A stretch of 64,000 nt of DNA from an uncultured bacterium. Its GTDB lineage: Bacteria; Planctomycetota; UBA1135. The position numbers and the translations under genes are program-made. The notes under the pieces were generated by a model that worked only from the letters and a program-made list of their open reading frames with translations, did not search any database and was not told the DNA's origin. The DNA is taken from assembly GCA_937919925.1 (NCBI GenBank), contig CALFOT010000110.1, positions 124,001-188,000 on the forward strand, written 5' to 3'. Below, piece by piece: positions 33,854-42,159 of this stretch. The first letter of the stretch is position 1, and each line of letters starts with the position of its first letter.

Positions 33854-34249
33854 ATGGATTTCCTACCCCGACTTTGGTGCGGTTTTGGCGCCTTACTCCT
33901 TGCCGTGGCCATTGCTCTCGCTGCTTGGCATGCGCATGGCCTCGTAGAACAGCTTGAAAGCCCCGCTTACCTTGCTTTTGGACGTGCTTTGCAGCAACAA
34001 TACGTTGCTGGCCTTGGCCTCATTGGAGCTGGGATTGTACTCCGTGGCGGGGCATCGCGCCTTGGCCACCTCGCTGCAGCCGGTATTTTGCTCGGTGCAG
34101 TGATGTTTTGCGGCGACGTTTACCTGGGTGCGCTTACCGGCGCAGCCCTCGGAATGGCCCCCTTTGGCGGCAGCGTGACGATTCTCTCTTGGGTCGTCTT
34201 TGGCGGCGAAATCCTCTTTTCCGGGAAGCGCCTGCAGGGATTTTCCTAA
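33854..34249 (+). CDS. DUF423 family membrane protein
   Basis: 131 residues, four hydrophobic segments. The N-terminal pattern (LLLAVAIALAAWHAHGL, then YLAFGRALQQQYVAGLGLI) fits DUF423/YgdD, small inner-membrane proteins of unknown role. ATG 33854 is chosen because the longer open frame runs antisense through the tRNA gene. It fills the space between the two reverse-strand tRNA genes, its stop lying only 3 bases from the tRNA-Cys 3' end. Confidence 0.78.
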   Translation: MDFLPRLWCGFGALLLAVAIALAAWHAHGLVEQLESPAYLAFGRALQQQYVAGLGLIGAGIVLRGGASRLGHLAAAGILLGAVMFCGDVYLGALTGAALGMAPFGGSVTILSWVVFGGEILFSGKRLQGFS

Positions 34250-34252
34250 ATA

Positions 34253-34327
34253 TGGAGGCGACGCCCGGAATCGAACCGGGTTAACGTGATTTGCAATCAC
34301 GTGCCTGAGCCATTCGGCCACGTCGCC
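34253..34327 (-). tRNA. tRNA-Cys (GCA)
   Basis: 75 nt including an encoded CCA. Acceptor GGCGACG/CGTCGCC, discriminator U73 (the tRNA-Cys identity base), anticodon stem CGTGA/TCACG with loop TTGCAAA giving anticodon GCA, and T arm CCCGG-TTCGATT-CCGGG. A single tRNA gene with its own promoter upstream on the reverse strand. Confidence 0.96.
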
Positions 34328-34338
34328 CTAGGCGCGGA

Positions 34339-34367
34339 AGTGTATGCCGCGCCGGCTTCATTGTCCA
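34339..34367 (-). promoter_or_regulatory. Promoter of tRNA-Cys
   Basis: On the reverse strand TGGACA (34367-34362), a 17-base spacer and TACACT (34344-34339), ending 11 bases before the first tRNA base. Spacing and position fit a sigma-70-type promoter. Confidence 0.5.
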
Positions 34368-34430
34368 TAAACAATCGTGCGGATTTGCCGATATACTGTC
34401 GCTGCGAGTCGTGTTCGGCTCCAGATTCTG

Positions 34431-34673
34431 ATGAAAAGAAAGCTCTTCTGCACGATTCCACAAAAACTGATCAAACAGCCGCTGCTGTTCACGCTGGTGA
34501 ACCGTTTTAAGGTGGTGCCCAATATTCGCGGCGCCTCGGTCACAGAAACCATTGCGATTTTGTCGCTGGAGTTAGAGGGCGACGACGCCAATGTGGAAGA
34601 GGCCATCTCCTACCTGAAGGAAGAAGGGGTGCAAGTCGAAATCCTCAAAGAAGGCGAGGAACGCGCCATTTAA
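34431..34673 (+). CDS. NIL-domain protein
   Basis: 80 residues. Most of it is one ferredoxin-like ACT-type domain of the NIL family (SVTETIAILSLELEGDDANV, then AISYLKEEGVQVEIL), the module found at the C terminus of the methionine transporter ATPase MetN and in some ferredoxin-like proteins. Stand-alone NIL proteins are small cytosolic and of unknown function; methionine or sulfur-compound sensing is the usual guess. ATG 34431 starts after the divergent tRNA promoter; TATACT at 34392-34397 might be the -10. Ends before a bidirectional terminator. Confidence 0.75.
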   Translation: MKRKLFCTIPQKLIKQPLLFTLVNRFKVVPNIRGASVTETIAILSLELEGDDANVEEAISYLKEEGVQVEILKEGEERAI

Positions 34674-34691
34674 CCGCACACTTTCGTCCAT

Positions 34692-34733
34692 AAAACAAGG
34701 CCGACGGCAGCACTGCCGTCGGCCTTGTTTTGT
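34692..34733. terminator. Bidirectional intrinsic terminator
   Basis: A 16-bp inverted repeat (ACAAGGCCGACGGCAG and its complement) flanked by AAA on the left and TTT on the right. It separates the convergent NIL-domain and zinc-ribbon genes and can serve both directions. Confidence 0.9.
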
Positions 34734-34746
34734 TACTCCAGCAGCT

Positions 34747-36354
34747 TTAGTCGAAAGGATCTTCTGCGGGGCCAACCACGCCACCCTTCAGTTGGGCCGC
34801 TTTATCTTTAGCTTCTTTTTTTGCCGCAGCGGAGGAAGAGAAATTTGCCCAAGCATCATCATTTTCAATGTACTTTTCAACCCAAGCTTTCTGCCACACG
34901 CCCACAATCTTTTTGTTGAAAAGCACGGCCTTTGCCCAAGCTTCCGAGCCAGCTTCTAGGTTGGCAGTCGATTCCCAGCCATAGTTGGTGCCTTGGCCAA
35001 TCTTGATGAGAAGTTCATTCAATGTCGATGCCTGGAATAGTCCATCCTTATCTTCAAAGTTCACTTTCATCATCGCATTGACAATCGCTGGATAAGCACC
35101 ACGCGGGTAAGACTCCACCAACCGCAAGCCAGCGCGATTCGATTGGGCTCCGGAATCCTCCAGGAACAGCGCAAGATCCTCTTGAATCTCTGTCCATTCT
35201 GCGGCACTGTTACCGCTCCACTTCTCAAGTTGCGGAACTTGCTCCAGATGGATGATTTTGTAATCGATGACGCCCCGCGTGGAGATTGCTTCTCCCACCG
35301 CCGGAACTACCCAATCGACACCCGATGCTGGAATCACGACCGGAGCTGGTTTGACCTTAGCAGCGGGATCTACTGTAGAGGTACCATTTGCGTCAGCAGC
35401 ATCCAAGTTCTCGGACTCCGCGGCGACCGGCTGAACTTCCTTCCCTTCGTTGCCTGCCAACGGCAGAACCTCCTTTGCGCCAGGATTTGAGGCATTCGCG
35501 GCTGGGGCCTGGTCAGCAGGAACCTGCACCGTATTTTCACCTTGGGCAGGTTCAGCATCGGGGCGCATCATCCACCAAGAGCCTCCACCAATCAGAGCGA
35601 GCACAAACACGCCAACAATCACCATCGGAGCCTTGGACTTTTCGACCTCCTCCTCTTCCTCTCTGTGACGACGGCGGCTAGAAGCACTCGTGCGGCTAGT
35701 ACCACCAGGACGACGGGTGCCACTTGGTTTTGGCAAACGCGCATCGCGCTGGGTTACCGGCGCGTTCGAAAGCGTTGCTGCCGCAGGAGTGACATCTCGT
35801 TTGGCTTTAGCTTTGGCGATAATATCGGCAGCAGAAGATTTGTGCTCCGGTGCCACGTCAGCTTGCGCTTCGGCTGCGCGTTTGGCCTTGGCCTTGGCAA
35901 TGATGTCGGCAGCAGCTGGCTTATTGGCGGTAGCTGCTGCAGGTGGTGTCGGCGCAGCCACTTTCGCAATTGGCTTGATGGGCGCCACTGGCTTGGCACG
36001 CTGCAGCGCTTGGATTGGGGCTGGAACCTTCACCACCGGCTTGATGGGTACGGCTGGTTTACGAACCTCCGGAACCTCCGGAATCTCCGGAATCTCTGGA
36101 GCGGCGACCTCACGATCGATGGACTTGGCCTTCTCCGGACGTTCCGCCTTCGGGCGCGCGTCGCCTAACGGAGCTGCCAAAGGTTTCTGCGCCGGGGGGG
36201 CCTCAGCCGCTGTAGGCAAAGGCGGAATATCCACCGTACCGTCACAACTTTGGCACTTCACCTTGAGGGCGGTTACCGATGCAGGAATGTCGCCATAACG
36301 TTGGCCACACTTGTTACAAATGCCGATGCGTTCAGACATGTTAGGAGTTGTCAT
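34747..36354 (-). CDS. Zinc-ribbon, Pro/Ala-rich single-pass membrane protein
   Basis: 535 residues. An N-terminal zinc ribbon has Cys13, Cys16, Cys34 and Cys37. A low-complexity Pro/Ala/Lys/Val region follows (about 40-215) with a IPEIPEVPEV run and two copies of ADIIAKAKAKR. A basic then acidic stretch (RRRHREEEEEVE) leads to one transmembrane helix (APMVIVGVFVLALIGGGSWW, about 243-262) and an extracytoplasmic domain of about 270 residues with no recognised family. The architecture of zinc ribbon, linker, helix and outer domain is typical of planctomycete proteins. The start could also be Met6. Function unknown. Confidence 0.75.
   Translation of the reverse strand: MTTPNMSERIGICNKCGQRYGDIPASVTALKVKCQSCDGTVDIPPLPTAAEAPPAQKPLAAPLGDARPKAERPEKAKSIDREVAAPEIPEIPEVPEVRKPAVPIKPVVKVPAPIQALQRAKPVAPIKPIAKVAAPTPPAAATANKPAAADIIAKAKAKRAAEAQADVAPEHKSSAADIIAKAKAKRDVTPAAATLSNAPVTQRDARLPKPSGTRRPGGTSRTSASSRRRHREEEEEVEKSKAPMVIVGVFVLALIGGGSWWMMRPDAEPAQGENTVQVPADQAPAANASNPGAKEVLPLAGNEGKEVQPVAAESENLDAADANGTSTVDPAAKVKPAPVVIPASGVDWVVPAVGEAISTRGVIDYKIIHLEQVPQLEKWSGNSAAEWTEIQEDLALFLEDSGAQSNRAGLRLVESYPRGAYPAIVNAMMKVNFEDKDGLFQASTLNELLIKIGQGTNYGWESTANLEAGSEAWAKAVLFNKKIVGVWQKAWVEKYIENDDAWANFSSSAAAKKEAKDKAAQLKGGVVGPAEDPFD
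36063..36098 (-). repeat. 9-base tandem repeat in the zinc-ribbon gene
   Basis: Four tandem 9-base units, GAACCTCCG twice then GAATCTCCG and GAATCTCTG on the plus strand, encoding repeated Ile/Val-Pro-Glu. Changes in copy number would keep the frame. Confidence 0.85.
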
Positions 36355-36394
36355 TACGTGGTTGGCGCGGTGGGGAGTGCCGCCGGCCTGTGGC

Positions 36395-36400
36395 TAGAAT
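36395..36400 (+). promoter_or_regulatory. Candidate -10 element of uvrB
   Basis: TAGAAT 17 bases before the GTG start of uvrB. No convincing -35 and no recognisable LexA box nearby, so SOS control is not supported by what is visible. Confidence 0.38.
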
Positions 36401-36417
36401 AGTGTCCCCCGAGCCCT

Positions 36418-38406
36418 GTGGTGACCTCTTCCTTTCATCTCGTTTCTGATTTTGAGCCCTGTGGCGATCAGCCTCAAGCTATCGAACAACTTGTCGATGG
36501 TCTCCAGGACCCCTCTGCGCGCCAAATTCTGCTCGGCGTCACCGGTTCCGGTAAGACATTTACCGTGGCTCAAGTGATTCAGCGTCTGCAAGTTCCCACC
36601 CTGGTGCTTGCCCCGAATAAAACTCTGGCCGGCCAGCTGTATGGTGAATTGCGCGAGTTATTCCCCTCGAATGCGGTGGAATACTTCGTTTCTTACTACG
36701 ACTACTTCCAGCCCGAAGCCTATATTGCGTCCTCCGATACCTATATCGAGAAAGATGCGCGGATTAATGAGCGCATCGACCGGTTGCGTAATGCCGCCAC
36801 GGCCGCGCTGCTCACGCGTAAAGATGTGATTGTGGTGGCCTCTGTTTCGTGCATTTACGGTCTTGGAGATCCGGAAACCTACCAGGGGCTGGCTCTGAAA
36901 ATCAAAGTAGGCACGCTGACGCGTCGTGAAGAATTGGTGCGGGGCTTAGTCCGCACCCAACACGCGCGTGCCGAAGTTGATTTTCGCCCAGGCAGTTTTC
37001 GCCTGCGCGGACCGGCGGTGGAGGTGTGGCCTATACACGAGCAAGATCGCGTGTTGCGGATCGAATTAGAGGGCGACCGCGTTGATTCTTTGCTGTTTGT
37101 GGATCCGCTGACCGGAGAAATCCTGGAGGAACCGGATGAGATTTCGATTTACCCGGTGGGCCATTATGTGCAGCCAGAAGATAAAATCCCGCAAGCGAAA
37201 ATCAGTATTCGCGCCGAGATGGAGCAACAAGTGCGCGCCTTGCGGATTGCTGGGCGTGAGATTGAGGCGGAACGGCTAGAGCGCCGCACCCTTTCTGATT
37301 TAGAAGACTTAGAAGAGCTCGGCTACTGTTCAGGAATTGAGAACTACTCCAGCCACTTTGAAGGTCGCGCCGCAGGGCAACCACCCTTCACGTTGTTGAA
37401 CTATTTTCCGCGCGACTTCTTATGCGTAATCGATGAGAGCCATGTCACTTTGCCGCAGGTCTACGGCATGGTACGTGGCGACCAAGCGCGCAAACGCAAC
37501 TTGATTGAATACGGTTTCCGTTTGGAATCTGCGCTCGAGAATCGTCCTTTAGCAGAACACGAGTTTGAGCCTTTGCTGGCGCGGGTGATGTATTTGTCAG
37601 CAACTCCCGGCTGGCGCGAACAGGCCATCGTGCACCAGGATCCGGTCGAACAAATTGTGCGCCCCACAGGTCTGGTGGATCCACCCGTTGAAATTCGTCC
37701 GGCCATCGGCCAAGTGGAAGATGCCTTGGCAGCCATGCAACCGGTGATTGCCGCAGGGGAGCGCATCTTGGTGACCACTCTCACCAAACGCAGCGCCGAG
37801 GATCTCACTGAATTTTTGCAGGAGCATGGACTCAAAGCGCGTTATCTACACGCCGACATCGATACTCTCGAACGCAGCGAGCTATTGCGCGATTTACGCC
37901 TTGGCGTGTTTGATGTTTTGGTGGGGATTAACCTGTTGCGCGAAGGGCTAGATTTACCCGAGGTTTCTTTGGTGTTGGTTTTCGATGCGGACCGCGAAGG
38001 CTTTTTGCGTTCGGCCACTTCTTTAATTCAAACCTGCGGCCGCGCCGCACGCAATGCCAATGGGCGGGTGGTGTTGTATGCCGATCGCATGACGAAATCG
38101 ATTCAGGCCACCATCAGCGAAGCCGAACGCCGCCGCGTCATTCAAGTTGCTTACAACACCAAACATGACATCGTGCCGAAAACAATTCGCAAGCGGATTG
38201 TTGATTCTTTGGCCACGATGCTCGGCAGTGTGTCGCAGCCAACGCCAGGCCAAGCGCGCCTTCCGGCAGAGGAAATCGAAGCGAAGATTAGTGAACTAGC
38301 AAAACAAATGCTGATGGCGGCATCCTCTCTAGACTTTGAGCAAGCCATCCGTTTGCGCGATGAAGTGCGGCGTTTGGAGGCCGCATGTTTGGAGCTCGGT
38401 CCTTGA
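36418..38406 (+). CDS. uvrB: Excinuclease ABC subunit B
   Basis: 662 residues with GTG start (the next codon is also GTG). Walker A GVTGSGKTFTVAQVI, the beta-hairpin region YYDYFQPEAYIASSDTYIEK that clamps DNA, helicase motifs DESH, YLSATP and QTCGRAARN, and a C-terminal UVR helix pair (AKISELAKQM...) that binds UvrC. It verifies damage delivered by UvrA and positions UvrC. uvrC follows with a 2-base gap, so the two are one operon; uvrA is not present here. Confidence 0.97.
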   Translation: MVTSSFHLVSDFEPCGDQPQAIEQLVDGLQDPSARQILLGVTGSGKTFTVAQVIQRLQVPTLVLAPNKTLAGQLYGELRELFPSNAVEYFVSYYDYFQPEAYIASSDTYIEKDARINERIDRLRNAATAALLTRKDVIVVASVSCIYGLGDPETYQGLALKIKVGTLTRREELVRGLVRTQHARAEVDFRPGSFRLRGPAVEVWPIHEQDRVLRIELEGDRVDSLLFVDPLTGEILEEPDEISIYPVGHYVQPEDKIPQAKISIRAEMEQQVRALRIAGREIEAERLERRTLSDLEDLEELGYCSGIENYSSHFEGRAAGQPPFTLLNYFPRDFLCVIDESHVTLPQVYGMVRGDQARKRNLIEYGFRLESALENRPLAEHEFEPLLARVMYLSATPGWREQAIVHQDPVEQIVRPTGLVDPPVEIRPAIGQVEDALAAMQPVIAAGERILVTTLTKRSAEDLTEFLQEHGLKARYLHADIDTLERSELLRDLRLGVFDVLVGINLLREGLDLPEVSLVLVFDADREGFLRSATSLIQTCGRAARNANGRVVLYADRMTKSIQATISEAERRRVIQVAYNTKHDIVPKTIRKRIVDSLATMLGSVSQPTPGQARLPAEEIEAKISELAKQMLMAASSLDFEQAIRLRDEVRRLEAACLELGP

Positions 38407-38408
38407 GC

Positions 38409-40205
38409 ATGGCGCCAGATTTTGACCAGCAACTAAAAACGGCGCCAGCACGGCCTGGTGTTTATCTGTTTGCGGATGCCGAAGAGCGGATTTTGTATAT
38501 CGGTAAGGCCATGGATTTGCGCCGCCGCGTGCAGGTTTACCGGCGCGAAGGGGCCGATGGCAGGGTGCGTTTGAAAGAGCTATTAAGGGTGGCAAAAAGC
38601 GCGGAATTCCGCGTTACAGACACCGACAAAGAGGCCATTCTCCTCGAAGAGCGTCTCGTCAAACTACACCAGCCACCACTCAATGTGCTGCTGAAAGATG
38701 ACAAATCATTTTTGTGGGTGTGGCTAGATACGACGCACACTTGGCCACGCTTGGCTCTCGCCCGCGTACGTACCTCAAAAGGTGAATTTTTTGGGCCGTA
38801 TCCCAATGCCAGTGCCGCCCGACGGGCCAAGCGTTTGCTACAAGGCGCATTTGGTATGCGCGATTGCAGCGATCACACTTTGGCCAATCGCTCCAGACCC
38901 TGTTTGAAGTATGGCATTCATCTGTGCAGTGCTCCGTGTGTGGCGAAAGTCAGCCCTGCGGACTACCGCGTTGCCTTGGATGCCGCTCGCGAAGTTTTGC
39001 AAGGCAAAGTGGAACAACGCTTAGCGCTTGAACAGATCCATATGCAAAGTGCTTCGGCGCGCCAGGACTATGAAATTGCCTTGCGCTCACGCGACCGCAT
39101 CAAAGCTTTGCAAGCCTTAGCTGAGCCGCAGAAAGTCCGCCTGGATGCCAGCACGGATTTCGACGTGCTCGGTGTGGATGAGCGTGGCTACTTTGCCTTG
39201 CTGCAATATCGCGATGGCGAATGGTTGCACACACGGAAAGGTTTTTTGCCCTTCCACGAAGATCCTGCAAGTGCGGTTTCTCAGCTCCTCGTGGCCCTTT
39301 ATCGCGATGATGCTGAAATCGTTCCGCAAGTCTTTGTGGGCGCCATGCCGGAGGAACAGGCAGGGCTGGAACAATGGTTAGCCGCGCGCTTTGGCCGCAA
39401 AGTACGTATTTTTGCCCCACAACGCGGTGCCAAGCGCGCTTTGGTACGGATGGCCGAAAGCAATGCGCGCGCGCAGAGTGGCGCAATCGCTAGCTCGGCT
39501 TGGCCAGAGGTCGCGCAAAGGATTGCCGCCCTTGTGCACATTCCACCACCGGCAATCATCGATTGCATCGATGTCTCGCATTTGCAAGGTCACGAACGCG
39601 TGGCCTCCAAAGTGCGTTTTATTGAGGGCCGGCCAGCGCGTGGTTTCTATCGGCGTTACTTAGTCGGCGACGGCACCGGCAATGATGATTTTGCCGCCAT
39701 GCGGGAAGTGGTCGGACGTGTTCTGGCGCGCGCGCATGAGGAAGGCTTGCCGGACTTACTCATTTTGGATGGGGGACGCGGTCAACTTTCTTCTGGCCTC
39801 GAAAGTTTGGCCGCAAGTCCTTGTGAACTCCCCATCGTAGCATTGGCAAAAGCGCGCAAAGGCCGGGGACCGGTCGCCGCTGAAGAGCGTCTGTTTGTGG
39901 CTGGTCGCGAACTGCCCATAATTTTGGAGCGGGCGAGCCCCGAACGATTGTTTTGTCAACGCATCCGCGATGAAGCACATCGCTTTGCGATTGGCTACCA
40001 CCGCAGCCGTCGAGAAAATTTGCGCTTGGTGCTGGAGCAAGTCACCGGCATTGGCCTACGCAAACGCAAATTGTTGTTAGATTTTTGCGCGGGAGATCTG
40101 GCCAAACTGAGGGACGCGCCAATGGCTGATTTAACCGCTCTCCCGGGTATTACCAAAGATTTGGCGCTCGCTCTGAGAACACACTTGCAGCGGGTTTTGC
40201 CTTAA
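38409..40205 (+). CDS. uvrC: Excinuclease ABC subunit C
   Basis: 598 residues. The N-terminal GIY-YIG nuclease (PGVYLFADAEERILYIGKA) makes the 3' incision; the central UVR helix binds UvrB; the C-terminal RNase H-like nuclease (IDVSHLQG, GDGTGNDD, LILDGGRGQLS) makes the 5' incision; and a tandem HhH closes the protein. Four Cys in the CSDHT...CLKYGIHLCSAPC region fit the iron-sulfur cluster reported in UvrC. Start ATG 38409 lies 2 bases after uvrB. It converges on the recombinase gene with 7 bases between stops. Confidence 0.95.
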   Translation: MAPDFDQQLKTAPARPGVYLFADAEERILYIGKAMDLRRRVQVYRREGADGRVRLKELLRVAKSAEFRVTDTDKEAILLEERLVKLHQPPLNVLLKDDKSFLWVWLDTTHTWPRLALARVRTSKGEFFGPYPNASAARRAKRLLQGAFGMRDCSDHTLANRSRPCLKYGIHLCSAPCVAKVSPADYRVALDAAREVLQGKVEQRLALEQIHMQSASARQDYEIALRSRDRIKALQALAEPQKVRLDASTDFDVLGVDERGYFALLQYRDGEWLHTRKGFLPFHEDPASAVSQLLVALYRDDAEIVPQVFVGAMPEEQAGLEQWLAARFGRKVRIFAPQRGAKRALVRMAESNARAQSGAIASSAWPEVAQRIAALVHIPPPAIIDCIDVSHLQGHERVASKVRFIEGRPARGFYRRYLVGDGTGNDDFAAMREVVGRVLARAHEEGLPDLLILDGGRGQLSSGLESLAASPCELPIVALAKARKGRGPVAAEERLFVAGRELPIILERASPERLFCQRIRDEAHRFAIGYHRSRRENLRLVLEQVTGIGLRKRKLLLDFCAGDLAKLRDAPMADLTALPGITKDLALALRTHLQRVLP

Positions 40206-40212
40206 GGAAGTT

Positions 40213-41157
40213 CTAACCGCGTGGGTGATGTAGTTTGTGATAAGACTGCAACTGCTCCACTTCCAAATGCGTGTAACGCTCTGTGGTGCGCAAATCGGCG
40301 TGGCCAAGAAACTCTTGCACACTGCGTAAGTCGCCGCCACCAAGCAACAAATGCGTCGCGCAGGAATGGCGCAAAATATGCGGATGAATGGAGGCGTCTA
40401 AACCAGCACGAAGTGCATGTTGTTGCACAATACGAAAAGCGCGATGCCGATCCAAAGCCCGACCACTCTTTGAAAGCAGCACATGGCGAGTGTTTTGTTG
40501 GCGCGTGCGACGCCCTGCGTGCAACCACCTCTCCACACGATCGCGTGCATTGCCCCCAAAGGGAACCAAGCGTTCCTTATTGCCTTTGCCGAGCACGTGC
40601 AGAATTCCCGGTGCCGTGTCGCCGTCGAAAGCGCGTAGGCTTAAACCATCCAACTTTAGACCCACGGCCTCGCTAACGCGTAAGCCGCCACCATAAAGCA
40701 GCGCCAACAACGCCCGATCGCGTTGTCCAATCCAACTCTCTGGATCGGGCGCATTCAGTAACAGCAGCGCATCTTGCGGGCTCAACACTTCTGGAAGACG
40801 CTTCCACAAATGGATTTTCCCGGACACGCAGGTAGGATCTCGGCCCTGCAAACCCTCTTCGGCACGCAACCAACGAAACAAACCACGCAAACTGGACAGC
40901 AGCCTCACCTGACTGGCCGGGGCAAGGCCTTCCGTGCGCGTTTCGGCCAACAAATCGGTGACATCATCTGGGGCTAAGTCTTGCCAGGATAATAATTTGC
41001 GCTTGCCAAGGAAATCCGCGGCGCGACCCAAATCCCGTCGGTAGGCTGCAATCGTGAGTGGCGCAAGCCCGGCCTCAGCCGCCAAACTACCCACATACTC
41101 GTCGATGCGAGCCTGCATTTCCGGAGGGACCGATTGACCTTGTGTTTCCGCAGCCAC
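40213..41157 (-). CDS. xerD: Tyrosine recombinase XerC/XerD
   Basis: 314 residues. N-terminal SAM-like core-binding domain (1-105), then the catalytic domain with Arg in GGGLRVSEAV, Lys in LGKGNKERLVPF, HILRH, GHADLRTTERYTH including the nucleophile Tyr. Resolves chromosome dimers at dif during segregation. Full length, no adjacent attachment site or cargo, so this is the housekeeping recombinase and not an integrase; whether it is XerC or XerD I cannot tell securely. The promoter of dksA on the other strand overlaps its first codons. Confidence 0.92.
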   Translation of the reverse strand: MAAETQGQSVPPEMQARIDEYVGSLAAEAGLAPLTIAAYRRDLGRAADFLGKRKLLSWQDLAPDDVTDLLAETRTEGLAPASQVRLLSSLRGLFRWLRAEEGLQGRDPTCVSGKIHLWKRLPEVLSPQDALLLLNAPDPESWIGQRDRALLALLYGGGLRVSEAVGLKLDGLSLRAFDGDTAPGILHVLGKGNKERLVPFGGNARDRVERWLHAGRRTRQQNTRHVLLSKSGRALDRHRAFRIVQQHALRAGLDASIHPHILRHSCATHLLLGGGDLRSVQEFLGHADLRTTERYTHLEVEQLQSYHKLHHPRG

Positions 41158-41163
41158 TAGAAT
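41134..41163 (+). promoter_or_regulatory. Promoter of the dksA-like-lspA-pyrD genes
   Basis: TTGACC (41134-41139), an 18-base spacer and TAGAAT (41158-41163), 44 bases before the dksA-like ATG. The -35 lies inside the divergent xer coding region. Confidence 0.58.
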
Positions 41164-41207
41164 CTCGCTCCCTGTGTAGGAAGCCCCTCTAGATTAACGT
41201 CACGACC

Positions 41208-41573
41208 ATGCTCACAAAAACCCAGCAAAAGAAGTATCTGCCGGTCCTCCTGGATATCCTCGAAAAACTTGGCGTCAAGCTGGGGCGCATGGGCGAAGCC
41301 GTGTTGCTCGGCGAAGTGGATGCCGCCGATGCGGATGGCGAAGACGGCGGTGGCCAAAGTTATTCGCGTGAAATGCAGATTGGCTTGCTGGAGAACGAGG
41401 AGTTCATTCTCAAAGCGGTGCGCGCCGCCGTGAAGCGGATTGAACTGGGCACCTTCGGCTCGTGCCAAGCTTGCGATGAATTGATTCCACCACGCCGCCT
41501 GGAGGTTCTTCCGTACACTTCTTTTTGCTTGGCCTGCCAAAAGAAATTGGAAAAGGGCGAGTTTGAAGAATAG
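41208..41573 (+). CDS. DksA/TraR-type zinc-finger protein
   Basis: 121 residues. A coiled-coil-like N half with an acidic tip segment (GEVDAADADGED) and a C4 zinc finger (CQACDELIPPRRLEV, then CLACQ). DksA-type proteins enter the RNA polymerase secondary channel and, with ppGpp, tune rRNA and amino-acid promoters; acidic residues at the coiled-coil tip are the active part. Shorter than E. coli DksA (151), and the tip motif is only loosely matched, so a YbiI/TraR-like or other zinc-finger role is possible. Its last codons overlap the lspA start by 11 bases. Confidence 0.8.
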   Translation: MLTKTQQKKYLPVLLDILEKLGVKLGRMGEAVLLGEVDAADADGEDGGGQSYSREMQIGLLENEEFILKAVRAAVKRIELGTFGSCQACDELIPPRRLEVLPYTSFCLACQKKLEKGEFEE

Positions 41574-42150
41574 CTCCAGTCCAAGTAGCACGACCAACCG
41601 CGGCTTCCAACGCCCTTGGTTTTGGCTATTGGTGATTGGCTTGATTGTTGCTGACTTGCTCAGTAAACAAGCCGTTTTCGCAAGTGTAGGCGAGCATCAA
41701 CCACGCGTGCCGCTACTTGGTGAGTGGCTATCCTTCTACTGCATCCGCAATGCCGGCGGAATTTGGGGGCTGGGAAATGATTCTGAGTGGGTCACTCCCG
41801 TTTTGACCGTGGTGCGTATGCTTGCCGTGGTGGCCTTGATTCTGTTCGTGCGCAAACAAGCAGATTCCAACCGCATGGGATTGTTCACCCTTGGGCTATT
41901 ACTCGCCGGTGCCGTCGGCAATCTGTACGACAATCTTTCCGCTTGGCTGCCGTGGCCTGGCGACGGCAAAGTACGCGATTTTATTTTAGTCGACATTGCG
42001 GAACCTTCGTGGTGGCCACTTGGATGGCCGCTGGATCCGTTTCCGGTGTTCAATCTGGCCGACGCCTGCATCTCGATTGGTTTCCTCCTGCTCATCACGG
42101 GTTGCTCCAAGCTGCACTTCCAGCCCACGGCAGCCAGCCAGCAGAAGTAG
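41563..42150 (+). CDS. lspA: Lipoprotein signal peptidase
   Basis: 195 residues with a TTG start overlapping the dksA-like gene. Four transmembrane helices. The catalytic aspartates are in GNLYDNL (family GNxxDR, with Asn in place of Arg) and FNLADACISIG. NAGGIWGL corresponds to the NxGAAFG motif. It cleaves prolipoproteins before the lipidated Cys in the inner membrane; at least five predicted lipoproteins in this window would be its clients. An extra loop of about 25 residues lies between the two catalytic Asp motifs, rich in Trp and Pro. Confidence 0.88.
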   Translation: MKNSSSPSSTTNRGFQRPWFWLLVIGLIVADLLSKQAVFASVGEHQPRVPLLGEWLSFYCIRNAGGIWGLGNDSEWVTPVLTVVRMLAVVALILFVRKQADSNRMGLFTLGLLLAGAVGNLYDNLSAWLPWPGDGKVRDFILVDIAEPSWWPLGWPLDPFPVFNLADACISIGFLLLITGCSKLHFQPTAASQQK

Positions 42151-42159
42151 ACTCTACGC

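Noticed and set aside
35542-36298. Two long plus-strand frames of about 200 codons each
   Set aside because: They mirror the Pro/Ala/Lys-rich low-complexity region of the zinc-ribbon gene, where antisense frames stay open by composition.
36355-36417. LexA/SOS box before uvrB
   Set aside because: No palindrome of the E. coli or Bacillus type is visible in the 63-base gap.
40213-41157. Tyrosine recombinase as an integrase marking a mobile island
   Set aside because: Full XerC/D layout, no attachment repeats, no cargo and housekeeping genes on both sides.
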